A stretch of 64,000 bases of DNA from Dasania phycosphaerae (GTDB lineage Bacteria > Pseudomonadota > Gammaproteobacteria > Pseudomonadales > Dasaniaceae). The stretch's first letter is position 1. Each line of letters opens with the position of its first letter. Shown here piece by piece: positions 1-7,621 of this stretch. Both the position numbers and the translations under genes were made by a program. A model generated the notes under the pieces. The model worked only from the letters and a program-made list of their open reading frames with translations, had not been told where the DNA came from and ran no database searches. The DNA is taken from contig NZ_JAPTGG010000004.1 in NCBI RefSeq assembly GCF_026891035.1, positions 1 to 64,000 on the forward strand. Reading direction: 5' to 3'.

Positions 1-2
1 AA

Positions 3-101
3 CGCTTGGTGCAGTCCTACATTAATGACTTTTATAACACGTGGCGAGTACATGGCACCTTGAATCAGGTGCCAATGCTCTGCTATAAAGCTGCAATCTA
101 A
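3..101 (+). CDS. C-terminal end of an integrase-core transposase (partial)
   Basis: The reading frame is open at the window's left edge and ends at a TAA at 99-101. Its last 32 residues include YINDFYNTWRVHGTLNQVP, which resembles the end of the DDE integrase core in IS3-like transposases (FYN..R.H..L...P...Y). Only this tail is visible, so it may be an intact element continuing to the left or a remnant. No inverted repeat was identified behind it. The family assignment rests on a short motif and is tentative. Confidence 0.45.
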   Translation, partial: RLVQSYINDFYNTWRVHGTLNQVPMLCYKAAI

Positions 102-160
102 GTGTCCGTTTTATGTGGGTCACATCAGCAAGCTGCAAAAATTTTGAACATATAAATCTA

Positions 161-187
161 AAAAGCCAAGCCCTCGCTTGGCTTTTT
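161..187. terminator. Bidirectional terminator between transposase tail and trpC
   Basis: The stem AAAAGCCAAG / CTTGGCTTTT surrounds the short loop CCCTCG. It has T-rich ends on both strands and sits 10 bp beyond the trpC stop. It can end the minus-strand trpGDC transcript and also plus-strand transcription from the left. Confidence 0.75.
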
Positions 188-218
188 GCTTGCCGCTTAT
201 AGCTTGCCGCTTGCCGCT
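182..218. repeat. Degenerate heptamer satellite (CTTGCCG units)
   Basis: GCTTGCCGCTTATAGCTTGC and the following bases are a run of imperfect CTTGCCG / CTTATAG words overlapping the end of trpC. A related run (AGCTGCA and CTTATAGCTTGCAGCTT) lies at 24946-25008, so this is a repeat family rather than chance. Confidence 0.5.
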
Positions 219-1024
219 TCGAAGAATAGCTCTTTTAATTTCGCACCGGGGTCATCCGCTCGCATAAACGCCTCGCCCACTAAAAACGCATTGACTTTAT
301 GCTCGCGCATGGCGGCCACATCGGCAGCAGTGTGTATGCTGCTTTCGGTGACGACTATGCGATCATCGGGAATATGCGGCAGCATATTGAAGGTGGTATC
401 TAGCGTGGTTTCAAAAGTGTTTAAATCGCGGTTATTAATGCCCACTAAGGTATTACCTACGGGCAGGGTGCGATCTAACTCTGCACGATCATGCACCTCT
501 ATTAATACATCCATACCCAGTTCTAGGGCGGCGGCATTAAGTTCGGCAATTTGTATATCGTCTAAGCAGGCGGCAATTAATAAAATACAGTCAGCACCTA
601 TGGCGCGCGCCTCGACCACTTGGTAGGGGTCTACTATAAAGTCTTTTCGTATTACTGGCAGGTTGCAAGCAGCCCGCGCCTGCATTAAGTATTCTTCACT
701 ACCCTGAAAAAAATCAGCATCAGTTAATACCGACAGGCACGCTGCACCGCCTTGCTCATAGCTTTTGGCGATGGCTGCGGGGTCGAAGTTAGGCCGTATC
801 ACGCCTTTACTAGGCGAAGCTTTTTTTGCCTCGGCGATAACACCTGATAAACCTGCATCCAGCTTGGCAGCAATGGCATGCGCAAAACCACGGCAAGCTG
901 TTTGCTGGGCCGCTAAGGCCTGCAATTGCGCCACGCTAGTCTTGGCCGAACGCTCTGCAATTTCTTCACGTTTGCGGGCGACAATTTTTTTTAAAATGGT
1001 TGGGGTATTAATAACTGTGCTCAT
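197..1024 (-). CDS. trpC: Indole-3-glycerol-phosphate synthase TrpC
   Basis: Closes the indole ring in tryptophan synthesis, converting CdRP (carboxyphenylamino-deoxyribulose phosphate) to indole-3-glycerol phosphate in the cytoplasm. At 275 aa it has the full length of a monofunctional TrpC with a TIM barrel. Signatures seen are IAEAKKASPSKG (catalytic Lys and phosphate contact), SVLTDADFFQGS, RKDFIVDPYQV, VGINNRDL and VTESSI. It starts 10 bp after the trpD stop, so trpG-trpD-trpC form one minus-strand operon. A terminator lies just after its stop. No PRAI (TrpF) domain is fused. Confidence 0.97.
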   Translation of the reverse strand: MSTVINTPTILKKIVARKREEIAERSAKTSVAQLQALAAQQTACRGFAHAIAAKLDAGLSGVIAEAKKASPSKGVIRPNFDPAAIAKSYEQGGAACLSVLTDADFFQGSEEYLMQARAACNLPVIRKDFIVDPYQVVEARAIGADCILLIAACLDDIQIAELNAAALELGMDVLIEVHDRAELDRTLPVGNTLVGINNRDLNTFETTLDTTFNMLPHIPDDRIVVTESSIHTAADVAAMREHKVNAFLVGEAFMRADDPGAKLKELFFEAASGKL

Positions 1025-1034
1025 AATAGGATGA

Positions 1035-2060
1035 CTAACCTTCTTTCATGGCGCGGGTCAGGGCCACGAGCTCATGTAATTTTTCTAAACCTTTACCGCT
1101 GTTTAAAACATCTTGTGCAGCTTTTATACCCAGCTCTAAGCTGTCTACCACATTGGCTGCATATAAAGCCGCACCGGCATTTAAGGCCACTATATCAGCA
1201 GCAGGGCCTTTTTCACCGGCTAACAAAGCATTCACTATCACTAGGCTTTCTGCTGCACCGCTGACTGTTAAGCTATCTAAGCTGGCGCGGGTCATACCAA
1301 ATTGTTCGGGGGTAATAGTGTATTCGGTAATTTCGCCATTGCGTAATTCTGCTACGTAGGTTTCTTTGGCTATGCTAATTTCATCCAGGCCATCAGCAGA
1401 GTGCACTACCAATACGTGCTCACTACCTAAGTTTTTTAGCACCTCGGCCATAGGCCGTACCCAGTCTTTGCTGTACACGCCTAATAATTGATTGACCACA
1501 CCGGCGGGATTAGTCACCGGCCCCAGTAAATTAAATACTGTGCGCAGTGCTAACTCTTTGCGGGGGCCTACTGCATATTTCATCGCAGCATGATGGTTGA
1601 CCGCAAACATAAAACCTATACCTGCCCGGCTAACACACTCAGCCACTTGCTCAGCACTTAAATCCAAGCGCACTCCAGCAGCCTCTAATAAGTCGGCAGC
1701 GCCGCTTTTAGAGCTCACCGAACGGCTGCCGTGCTTGGCCACTTGACCTCCGGCGGCCGCCACTACAAAGCTACTGGCAGTAGACACATTAAACAGGCTG
1801 GAGCCATCACCACCAGTACCAACAATATCTACCAGGTAATCACCGCTAACACTAACTGGCGTAGCCAACTCGCGCATCACCTGTGCGGCGCCGCAAATTT
1901 CTTCCACGGTTTCACCCTTTACCCGCAGGCTCACCAGCAAAGCGGCAATCTGTGCATCGGTGGCCTGGCCCGTCATAATTTGGCGCATAACTGCCGTCAT
2001 CTGCTCGGTGCTTAATGAGCGGCCTTCAATCACTTCGCCTATAGCGGCTTTAATATCCAT
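1035..2060 (-). CDS. trpD: Anthranilate phosphoribosyltransferase TrpD
   Basis: Transfers phosphoribose from PRPP to anthranilate, the second step of tryptophan synthesis. The 341-aa protein carries the PRPP-binding motif VDIVGTGGDGSSLFNVST near residue 77, then KHGSRSVSSKSGAADLLEA and the family segment GPRKELALRTVFNLLGP near residue 166. It is a standalone enzyme, not fused to TrpG as in enterobacteria. It is the middle gene of trpGDC, 28 bp after trpG and 10 bp before trpC. Confidence 0.97.
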   Translation of the reverse strand: MDIKAAIGEVIEGRSLSTEQMTAVMRQIMTGQATDAQIAALLVSLRVKGETVEEICGAAQVMRELATPVSVSGDYLVDIVGTGGDGSSLFNVSTASSFVVAAAGGQVAKHGSRSVSSKSGAADLLEAAGVRLDLSAEQVAECVSRAGIGFMFAVNHHAAMKYAVGPRKELALRTVFNLLGPVTNPAGVVNQLLGVYSKDWVRPMAEVLKNLGSEHVLVVHSADGLDEISIAKETYVAELRNGEITEYTITPEQFGMTRASLDSLTVSGAAESLVIVNALLAGEKGPAADIVALNAGAALYAANVVDSLELGIKAAQDVLNSGKGLEKLHELVALTRAMKEG

Positions 2061-2088
2061 GGTTGTTTCCTGTTTTTATAAGCTAGGC

Positions 2089-2667
2089 TTAGCTTGCTAA
2101 AAAATTACGTAATAATTGGTGGCCATGCTCAGTCAAAATAGACTCGGGATGAAATTGCACCCCCTGCACGGCTAGAGTCTTGTGCTTAAACCCCATAATC
2201 TCAGCCAAGCTACCGTCTTCATGTTGAGTCCAAGCGGTAAGCTGCAAGCAATCGGGCAAGCTATGCTTATCCACCACCAATGAATGATAACGGGTGGCTT
2301 GAAAAGGATTACTCAAACCGGCAAAAACCCCTTGATCGTTATGATAAATAGCCGAGGTTTTACCGTGCATAACCTTGCCCGCTGGCACTACCTCACCACC
2401 AAACACCTGACCTATAGCCTGATGCCCCAGGCATATACCCAGTAAAGGGATCTTGCCGGCAAAGGCCTCTATAGCTGCCAGCGATACCCCCGCTTCGTTG
2501 GGGGTACAAGGGCCCGGTGAGATCACAATTTTTTCTGGCTGCAGCTGGGCAATTTCCGCCACGGTGATCTCATCATTATGCACCACCTGCACCTCAGCCT
2601 TTAGCTCGGCCAGATACTGCACCACGTTATACGTGAAGGAGTCATAGTTATCTATCATTAACAACAT
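2089..2667 (-). CDS. trpG: Anthranilate synthase glutaminase subunit TrpG (first copy)
   Basis: Class I glutamine amidotransferase that delivers ammonia to TrpE for anthranilate formation. The nucleophile is in LLGICLGHQAIG and the His-Glu pair in VQFHPES. The start is placed at the ATG giving MLLMIDNYDSFTYN, the usual TrpG N-terminus. The frame stays open to an upstream GTG at 2715, but those 16 residues match nothing typical. It heads trpGDC. No trpE lies directly upstream on this strand; the neighbouring trpE is divergent and has its own trpG (4465-5127). Confidence 0.93.
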   Translation of the reverse strand: MLLMIDNYDSFTYNVVQYLAELKAEVQVVHNDEITVAEIAQLQPEKIVISPGPCTPNEAGVSLAAIEAFAGKIPLLGICLGHQAIGQVFGGEVVPAGKVMHGKTSAIYHNDQGVFAGLSNPFQATRYHSLVVDKHSLPDCLQLTAWTQHEDGSLAEIMGFKHKTLAVQGVQFHPESILTEHGHQLLRNFLAS

Positions 2668-2743
2668 TAGCGATTTGCCCACATCAATAACCGTTAGCTT
2701 CACGGATAAGCTCACCGCTATTGATCTTTCATTGATTTGTGGT

Positions 2744-2773
2744 AGTGTACTAGTACATGGATACAGAATGCAA
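2744..2773 (-). promoter_or_regulatory. trpGDC promoter overlapped by a TrpR-like operator
   Basis: On the minus strand TTGCAT (2768-2773) and TACACT (2744-2749) are spaced by 18 bp. The perfect 12-bp palindrome TGTACTAGTACA (2746-2757) covers the -10 end and contains the ACTAGT core of E. coli TrpR operators. It also touches the trpR start codon at 2757, so one site could repress both directions. The operator call fits TrpR being encoded next door; the promoter call is by eye. Confidence 0.6.
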
Positions 2774-2999
2774 CTACACCCACGAACTAATCGCCCATCT
2801 GCTCACCGCGGAAGACAGCGGCCGCATGGAACATATACTGCGCAGCCTGCTGACCCCTTCGGAGCTCAGTGAAATCAGCAAGCGCCTGCAGATCTTTAAG
2901 CTGCTGGAGCAGGGCATGCCACAGCGGCAAATTGCCGAAAAGCTGGGCGTAGGTATAGCCACTGTTACCCGAGGCTCCCGCGCCCTCAAAGGCGACTAG
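2757..2999 (+). CDS. trpR: Trp operon repressor TrpR
   Basis: Tryptophan-dependent DNA-binding repressor. The 80-aa protein carries the TrpR core LTPSELSEISKRLQIFKLL followed by the helix-turn-helix MPQRQIAEKLGVGIATVTRG, closely parallel to the E. coli helices (GAGIATITRGS). It is shorter than E. coli TrpR (108 aa), lacking most of the N-terminal arm and the C-terminal helix. No clear ribosome binding site precedes the ATG, and the operator palindrome abuts it, so the mRNA may be nearly leaderless. It is first in trpR-trpE-trpG and probably autoregulated. Confidence 0.88.
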   Translation: MDTECNYTHELIAHLLTAEDSGRMEHILRSLLTPSELSEISKRLQIFKLLEQGMPQRQIAEKLGVGIATVTRGSRALKGD

Positions 3000-3049
3000 C
3001 CTCTGCTGGCAGCATTGACAAACATTACTACCGAACTAGAGCTAGGACT

Positions 3050-4456
3050 ATGGCCAACAAGCCCCGCAGCATAACACTGCCCAGAAAGCCCCACTATATA
3101 ACTCTCACTGCCGATTGTGATTTTTTTGCGCTGTTTAAAAAAATAGAGCGCCGCTTTGAGCACTGCTTTTATTTAGAGTCACTGGGCGAAGACAGCCATA
3201 TGGCACGCCACTCTATTATAGGCTTCGATCCCGAACAGCTAATCCACGCCAACGAAAATACCCTGAGCATAGAACAGCGCGACGGCAGTACCGAGCACTT
3301 TAATAGCGACAACCCCTACCAACTGCTGCGCGATATAGTGCCGCAAAATATTTTGTCCCGTAAATATGCTGGCGGCCTCACCGGCTATCTTAGCTATAAC
3401 TGCATGAATTATTTTGAGCCCAGCTTACAGCTACAAGACAGCGACATGTTTGACGCCTTTCGTTTTGGCGTCTTTAAAGACGGCCTTATCCTAGACAAAA
3501 TGACCGGCGAACTTATCTACTTTTATTACGAGGGCAGCGACACCGGCAACCGCGAAGCACTGATTAAAGAGCTAATAGAGCAACCCGATGTTGTTAACGG
3601 CGAACTGACCATCACCCCGCTGGGCGAAACCATGAGCCAAGAGCAGCACAAAGCGGCGGTATTAAAAGTTAAGCAAGACATTATAGATGGCAAAATATTC
3701 CAAACCGAAGTGGGCTTTAAAAAACGCTTCCGCCTAGAAGGCGACACCATCAATATTTACGAGCAACTGCGCGAGGAAAACCCCTCACCGCAAATGTACT
3801 ACGTGAAATTTGGCCAGCAAAAACTCATAGGTGCCAGCCCGGAATTACTATTCCGCCTGCGCCAGGGCGAAATGGAAACCTTCCCACTGGCGGGCACCAC
3901 CACCCGCGGTGCCACAGCCAAAGAAGACACCGCCCTGGCCCGCGCCATGCTCAACGACCCCAAAGAAATTGCCGAGCACAATATGATAGTGGACTTACAC
4001 CGCAACGATATAGGCAGGGTCGCCCAGTTTGGTACCGTCAAAGTACGCAGCCTGATGGACATCAAGCGCTTTAGCCATGTACAGCATATCTCTAGTGAAA
4101 TCGTTGGCATTATTGCCGAAGGCGAAGACATGTTTTCTGCCCTAGCCAGCAACTTTCCCGCAGGCACCTTAACGGGCGCCCCCAAAATAGAAGCCATGAA
4201 AATCATTAATGATTTAGAAAACGAAGGCCGCGGCCCCTACGGCGGTGCGGTGGGCCACTTCTCCTTTAACGGCGACTGCACCTTTGCCATACCCATACGC
4301 ACGGTATTCGCCAATGGCGAGCAGGCCTATGTACAAACCTGTGGCGGCAATGTTTACGACTCCAACCCCGAAGACGAGTACGAAGAAATACGCCGCAAGT
4401 TCGCTGGCACTAAAAAAGTGTTAGATCAATTTATTCCAGCCGCGCACAAAGGGTAA
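3050..4456 (+). CDS. trpE: Anthranilate synthase component I, TrpE-type
   Basis: Chorismate-utilising enzyme that makes anthranilate with the glutaminase encoded 8 bp downstream. At 468 aa it has the conserved C-terminal chorismate-binding domain: GASPELLFR, GTTTRGATAKEDTALA, EHNMIVDLHRNDIGRV, PAGTLTGAPKIEAMKII and YVQTCGGNVYDSNPEDEYEE. The N-terminal YLESLGEDSHMARHSIIG corresponds to the LLES tryptophan-feedback region of TrpE. An aminodeoxychorismate synthase (PabB) is the alternative, but linkage to trpR favours TrpE. A TAGGA ribosome binding site precedes the start. It lies on the strand opposite trpGDC, an unusual layout. Confidence 0.85.
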   Translation: MANKPRSITLPRKPHYITLTADCDFFALFKKIERRFEHCFYLESLGEDSHMARHSIIGFDPEQLIHANENTLSIEQRDGSTEHFNSDNPYQLLRDIVPQNILSRKYAGGLTGYLSYNCMNYFEPSLQLQDSDMFDAFRFGVFKDGLILDKMTGELIYFYYEGSDTGNREALIKELIEQPDVVNGELTITPLGETMSQEQHKAAVLKVKQDIIDGKIFQTEVGFKKRFRLEGDTINIYEQLREENPSPQMYYVKFGQQKLIGASPELLFRLRQGEMETFPLAGTTTRGATAKEDTALARAMLNDPKEIAEHNMIVDLHRNDIGRVAQFGTVKVRSLMDIKRFSHVQHISSEIVGIIAEGEDMFSALASNFPAGTLTGAPKIEAMKIINDLENEGRGPYGGAVGHFSFNGDCTFAIPIRTVFANGEQAYVQTCGGNVYDSNPEDEYEEIRRKFAGTKKVLDQFIPAAHKG

Positions 4457-4464
4457 CCGCAGTC

Positions 4465-5127
4465 ATGAAAGTTTTTATTATCGATAACTACGACTCTTTC
4501 ACCTACAACCTATACCAATACATAGGTGAGATACTCAGCTCCGAAAAAAATCGCGGCCACATCAACGATTTTGAAATCATCGTCAAACGCAATGACCAAA
4601 TCAGCCTGCAAGAAATACGCGACATCAACCCCGATCGTATTATTATCTCACCAGGGCCAGGCTCACCCGACGATGAAAACTATTTTGGCATATGCGCGCA
4701 GGTGATTACCGAGCTGGGCCAACACACCCCACTGCTAGGGGTTTGCCTGGGCATGCAGGGCATTACCCATGTATTTGGCGGCAAAGTGGTGAAAGCCCAT
4801 GTACCCATGCACGGCAAAATCAGCCCTATCACCCATAACGGCCTAGGCATGTTTAACAACATACCCGATCAGTTAGAGGTGATGCGCTACCACTCGCTTA
4901 TGGCCGAAGCCGAAAGCTTTCCCGACTGCCTGCAAATAACCGCCCTGGTAGGCGATATACCCGCCAGCGAATTTGAAAACAAAGCGCTGATCCAAGCCGG
5001 TGGTGATTTTGAAATTATGGGCATACAACATCGCGAGCACCCCATCTACGGCATACAGTTTCACCCCGAGTCCTTTGCCACTGAGGGCGGTAAAGAACTG
5101 ATTAAAAACTTTTTATTTTGCCGTTAA
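4465..5127 (+). CDS. trpG: Anthranilate synthase glutaminase subunit TrpG (second copy)
   Basis: Second class I glutaminase in the window, paired with the upstream TrpE (8 bp gap). The 220-aa protein starts MKVFIIDNYDSFTYN. It has the oxyanion strand IIISPGPGSPDD, the nucleophile in LLGVCLGMQGI and the His/Glu motif IQFHPES, so it looks fully active. It differs clearly from the first TrpG in insertions near residues 30-40 and 150-170. This suggests the trpE-trpG pair has a separate history from trpGDC. It could be called PabA by similarity, but the pairing with trpR-trpE argues for anthranilate synthase. Confidence 0.85.
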   Translation: MKVFIIDNYDSFTYNLYQYIGEILSSEKNRGHINDFEIIVKRNDQISLQEIRDINPDRIIISPGPGSPDDENYFGICAQVITELGQHTPLLGVCLGMQGITHVFGGKVVKAHVPMHGKISPITHNGLGMFNNIPDQLEVMRYHSLMAEAESFPDCLQITALVGDIPASEFENKALIQAGGDFEIMGIQHREHPIYGIQFHPESFATEGGKELIKNFLFCR

Positions 5128-5137
5128 GTATCTTTAC

Positions 5138-5155
5138 GCCGCAGCCTGCTGCGGC
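5138..5155 (+). terminator. Possible terminator hairpin after trpR-trpE-trpG
   Basis: GCCGCAG and CTGCGGC form a 7-bp GC-rich stem with loop CCTG, 11 bp after the trpG stop. No U-run follows, so intrinsic termination is doubtful. Confidence 0.3.
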
Positions 5156-5223
5156 AAATCCGTGACTATCTAGCAGAACAGGACTATCTTTAAACACTAA
5201 TCCCCGATAAAGAACGGATAATA

Positions 5224-7065
5224 ATGAATAAGGGACTTATTCTAGGCATATCCGCCTACTATCACGACAGTGCGGCGGCCCTGATTGACTGCGGCAATAT
5301 TATTGCTGCGGCGCAAGAGGAGCGCTTTAGCCGTATAAAACACGACCCTAGCTTTCCGCTACAGGCCATCAACTATTGCTTAGCACAGGCTAATTGCCAG
5401 TTAAGCGATGTTGCAATTATCGTATTTTACGATAAGCCCTTTCTTACTTTCGACAGACTACTGGAAACCACACTCAGCTATGCCCCGCGCGGCCTTAGTA
5501 CTTTTTTACGACAAATGCCGCGCTGGCTTAAAGAGCGGCTACATTTAAAGTCGCTATTGCGCCGCGAACTCTGTGCGCTCAGCCAATTACATAAACACCA
5601 ACTACCCCAGTTATTATTTACCGAACACCATCAAGCCCATGCCGCCTCAGCCTTTTACCCCAGCCCCTATCAAGACGCTGCAGTGCTGTGCCTAGATGGC
5701 GTAGGTGAATGGGCGAGCACCTCTGCCTGGATGGGGCGCGGCCAGCAACTGGAGGCTTTATGGCAAATTAACTTTCCCCATTCACTGGGTTTATTGTACT
5801 CAGCCTTTACTTACTATTGTGGTTTTAAAGTCAATTCCGGCGAGTACAAACTGATGGGCTTAGCGCCCTATGGTAAGCCCCGTTATGCCGAGTTAATCAA
5901 ACAACAACTCATCGATATACGCGCCGATGGCAGTTTTAAGCTGGACCTAAGCTACTTTGACTTTTGCCTAGGCAACACCATGACCTCGGCTAAATTCCAT
6001 CAACTATTTAACGGCGAACCCCGCCAACCCGAAAGCCCTCTCAGCCAAAAACAATTAGACTTAGCAGCCTCTATACAGGCCGTCACCGAACAAGTGGTTA
6101 TCCAGCTCGCGCGTACATTGCAAGCCGAAACAGCTGCGACAAAGCTGTGCCTGGCGGGGGGTGTAGCCCTTAACTGCATGGCCAATCGCGCGCTTAAACA
6201 GGCAAATATTTTTGAACATATCTGGGTACAGCCCGCAGCGGGCGATGCCGGTGGTGCACTGGGAGCTGCACTGGCGGGCTGGCATATATATCAACAGCAA
6301 GCGCGCACCAGCAGCGCTGATGGCGACAACATGCAAGGCTGTTATTTAGGGCCTCAATATAGCTCACAATATATTGCCGATTATTTACACGCTCAGAACA
6401 TAACTCATCAATATTACAACGATGCTGAGCTCACCCAACTATGCGCAGACTTACTCTCTCAAGGCCAAGTATTAGGTTGGTTTCAAGGGCGCATGGAGTA
6501 TGGCCCCAGAGCCTTGGGAAATAGATCCATACTGGCCGACCCGCGCAATAAAGACATGCAATTAAAACTCAATAAAAAAATTAAATTTAGAGAATCTTTT
6601 AGGCCTTTTGCCCCCGCAGTGCTAGCAAATAAAACCGCCGATTATTTTCAATCTGAACAAAGCCCCTATATGACATTTACCTGCGGCGTCGCAGAAACTA
6701 TACGCAAACCCCACAGTGAACAAAAAATGGCAACGCTGGCCATGATGGACAAACTCTATGTAGAGCGTTCACAGCTGCCCGCTATTACCCATGTAGACTA
6801 CAGCGCCAGAATCCAAACCGTCGACGGTCAGCACAATCCTTTATTTCATCAACTACTCACGGCGTTTGAGCAACTAACCGGCTGCCCGGTATTAATTAAC
6901 ACCTCCTTTAATGTGCGTGGCGAACCCATAGTGTGCAGCCCTGAGGATGCCTACCAATGCTTTATGGCCACCGACATGGATTACTTAATACTGGGTAACT
7001 ACCTGCTGCGTAAAACTGAGCAACCCCCAGCCACATCTGCAACACGCACTTTTGAGGCGGATTAA
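5224..7065 (+). CDS. Carbamoyltransferase, NodU/CmcH family
   Basis: Predicted to transfer a carbamoyl group from carbamoyl phosphate to a hydroxyl of a sugar or secondary metabolite. The 613-aa protein has the N-terminal ASKHA-like domain (LILGISAYYHDSAAALI, EHHQAHAASAFYPSP with metal-binding histidines, AVLCLDGVGEWAS) and the C-terminal YrdC-like carbamoyltransferase domain (GRMEYGPRALGNRSILADPR, FRPFAPAVL, CPVLINTSFNVRGEPI). It leads a plus-strand cassette with an SxtJ-like gene, a DUF5989 gene and an SGNH hydrolase. The acceptor molecule is unknown. Confidence 0.9.
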   Translation: MNKGLILGISAYYHDSAAALIDCGNIIAAAQEERFSRIKHDPSFPLQAINYCLAQANCQLSDVAIIVFYDKPFLTFDRLLETTLSYAPRGLSTFLRQMPRWLKERLHLKSLLRRELCALSQLHKHQLPQLLFTEHHQAHAASAFYPSPYQDAAVLCLDGVGEWASTSAWMGRGQQLEALWQINFPHSLGLLYSAFTYYCGFKVNSGEYKLMGLAPYGKPRYAELIKQQLIDIRADGSFKLDLSYFDFCLGNTMTSAKFHQLFNGEPRQPESPLSQKQLDLAASIQAVTEQVVIQLARTLQAETAATKLCLAGGVALNCMANRALKQANIFEHIWVQPAAGDAGGALGAALAGWHIYQQQARTSSADGDNMQGCYLGPQYSSQYIADYLHAQNITHQYYNDAELTQLCADLLSQGQVLGWFQGRMEYGPRALGNRSILADPRNKDMQLKLNKKIKFRESFRPFAPAVLANKTADYFQSEQSPYMTFTCGVAETIRKPHSEQKMATLAMMDKLYVERSQLPAITHVDYSARIQTVDGQHNPLFHQLLTAFEQLTGCPVLINTSFNVRGEPIVCSPEDAYQCFMATDMDYLILGNYLLRKTEQPPATSATRTFEAD

Positions 7066-7069
7066 AGCT

Positions 7070-7462
7070 ATGGATACCCGCACAAAAACACTGCGCATAT
7101 TTATTATTAGCCTAAGCTTGGTAGCAGCCTTCTGGTTTAGCCTATTCAACTACTGGCAGCAGTACAGCACAGCCTATGTGATCAGCGCTTACTTAATTAT
7201 TGGATTATTTGCCTGCCATGGCTTATGGCAGCCACAGCGCTATCTGGGGTTTTATTGCGGCTGGATTAAAGTCAGCCACACTCTTAACCGCTGGCTGATA
7301 CAGTTTTTATTAACTATGATATTTTTTATCATTATCACCCCCAGCGCATTACTATACCGTTTAAGCGGCAAAAACATACGCAACAGCACGCTTAATCAAC
7401 AGGGTTCTTATAGAATTAATAGCAGCAAAAAAACAGCCCAAGACATGGAGCATCCATTCTAA
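7070..7462 (+). CDS. SxtJ family small membrane protein
   Basis: A 130-aa protein with about three hydrophobic segments (near residues 9-25, 35-50 and 80-105), the last reading FLLTMIFFIIITPSALLYRL. It matches the SxtJ family, which commonly follows carbamoyltransferase genes; its molecular role is unknown. The frame opens at a TTG at 7052 overlapping the previous gene, but the ATG at 7070 is preferred, with GAGG upstream. It is followed without a gap by a DUF5989 gene. Confidence 0.75.
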   Translation: MDTRTKTLRIFIISLSLVAAFWFSLFNYWQQYSTAYVISAYLIIGLFACHGLWQPQRYLGFYCGWIKVSHTLNRWLIQFLLTMIFFIIITPSALLYRLSGKNIRNSTLNQQGSYRINSSKKTAQDMEHPF

Positions 7463-7615
7463 ATGTTTGAATTTTTAAAAGACCTATGGTTGTACGGTAA
7501 AAAACACAAAAAGATGTGGATGCTGCCTATTATTCTTAGCATGATGCTAGTGGGGGCTTTAATTATTTTTACCGAATCTTCGGCACTCAGTCCGTTTATT
7601 TACACCTTGTTTTAA
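7463..7615 (+). CDS. DUF5989 family small membrane protein
   Basis: A 50-aa protein starting at the base after the SxtJ-like stop codon. It has a charged N-terminal stretch (KDLWLYGKKHKKMWMLP), then one transmembrane helix (IILSMMLVGALIIF), and ends FIYTLF. This shape and position match the DUF5989 proteins found between SxtJ-like and SGNH genes in carbamoyltransferase cassettes. The function is unknown; it is probably co-translated with its neighbours. Confidence 0.75.
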   Translation: MFEFLKDLWLYGKKHKKMWMLPIILSMMLVGALIIFTESSALSPFIYTLF

Positions 7616-7621
7616 ACGGCT

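Noticed and set aside
765..1034. Long open frames on the strand opposite trpC, trpD, dnaG, rpoD and other core genes
   Set aside because: They are shadows of well-conserved genes in biased-codon DNA, with no family motifs or start signals.
2668..2715. Extended N-terminus of the first TrpG from a GTG at 2715
   Set aside because: The ATG at 2667 gives the standard TrpG start MLLMIDNYDSF, and the extra 16 residues match nothing typical.
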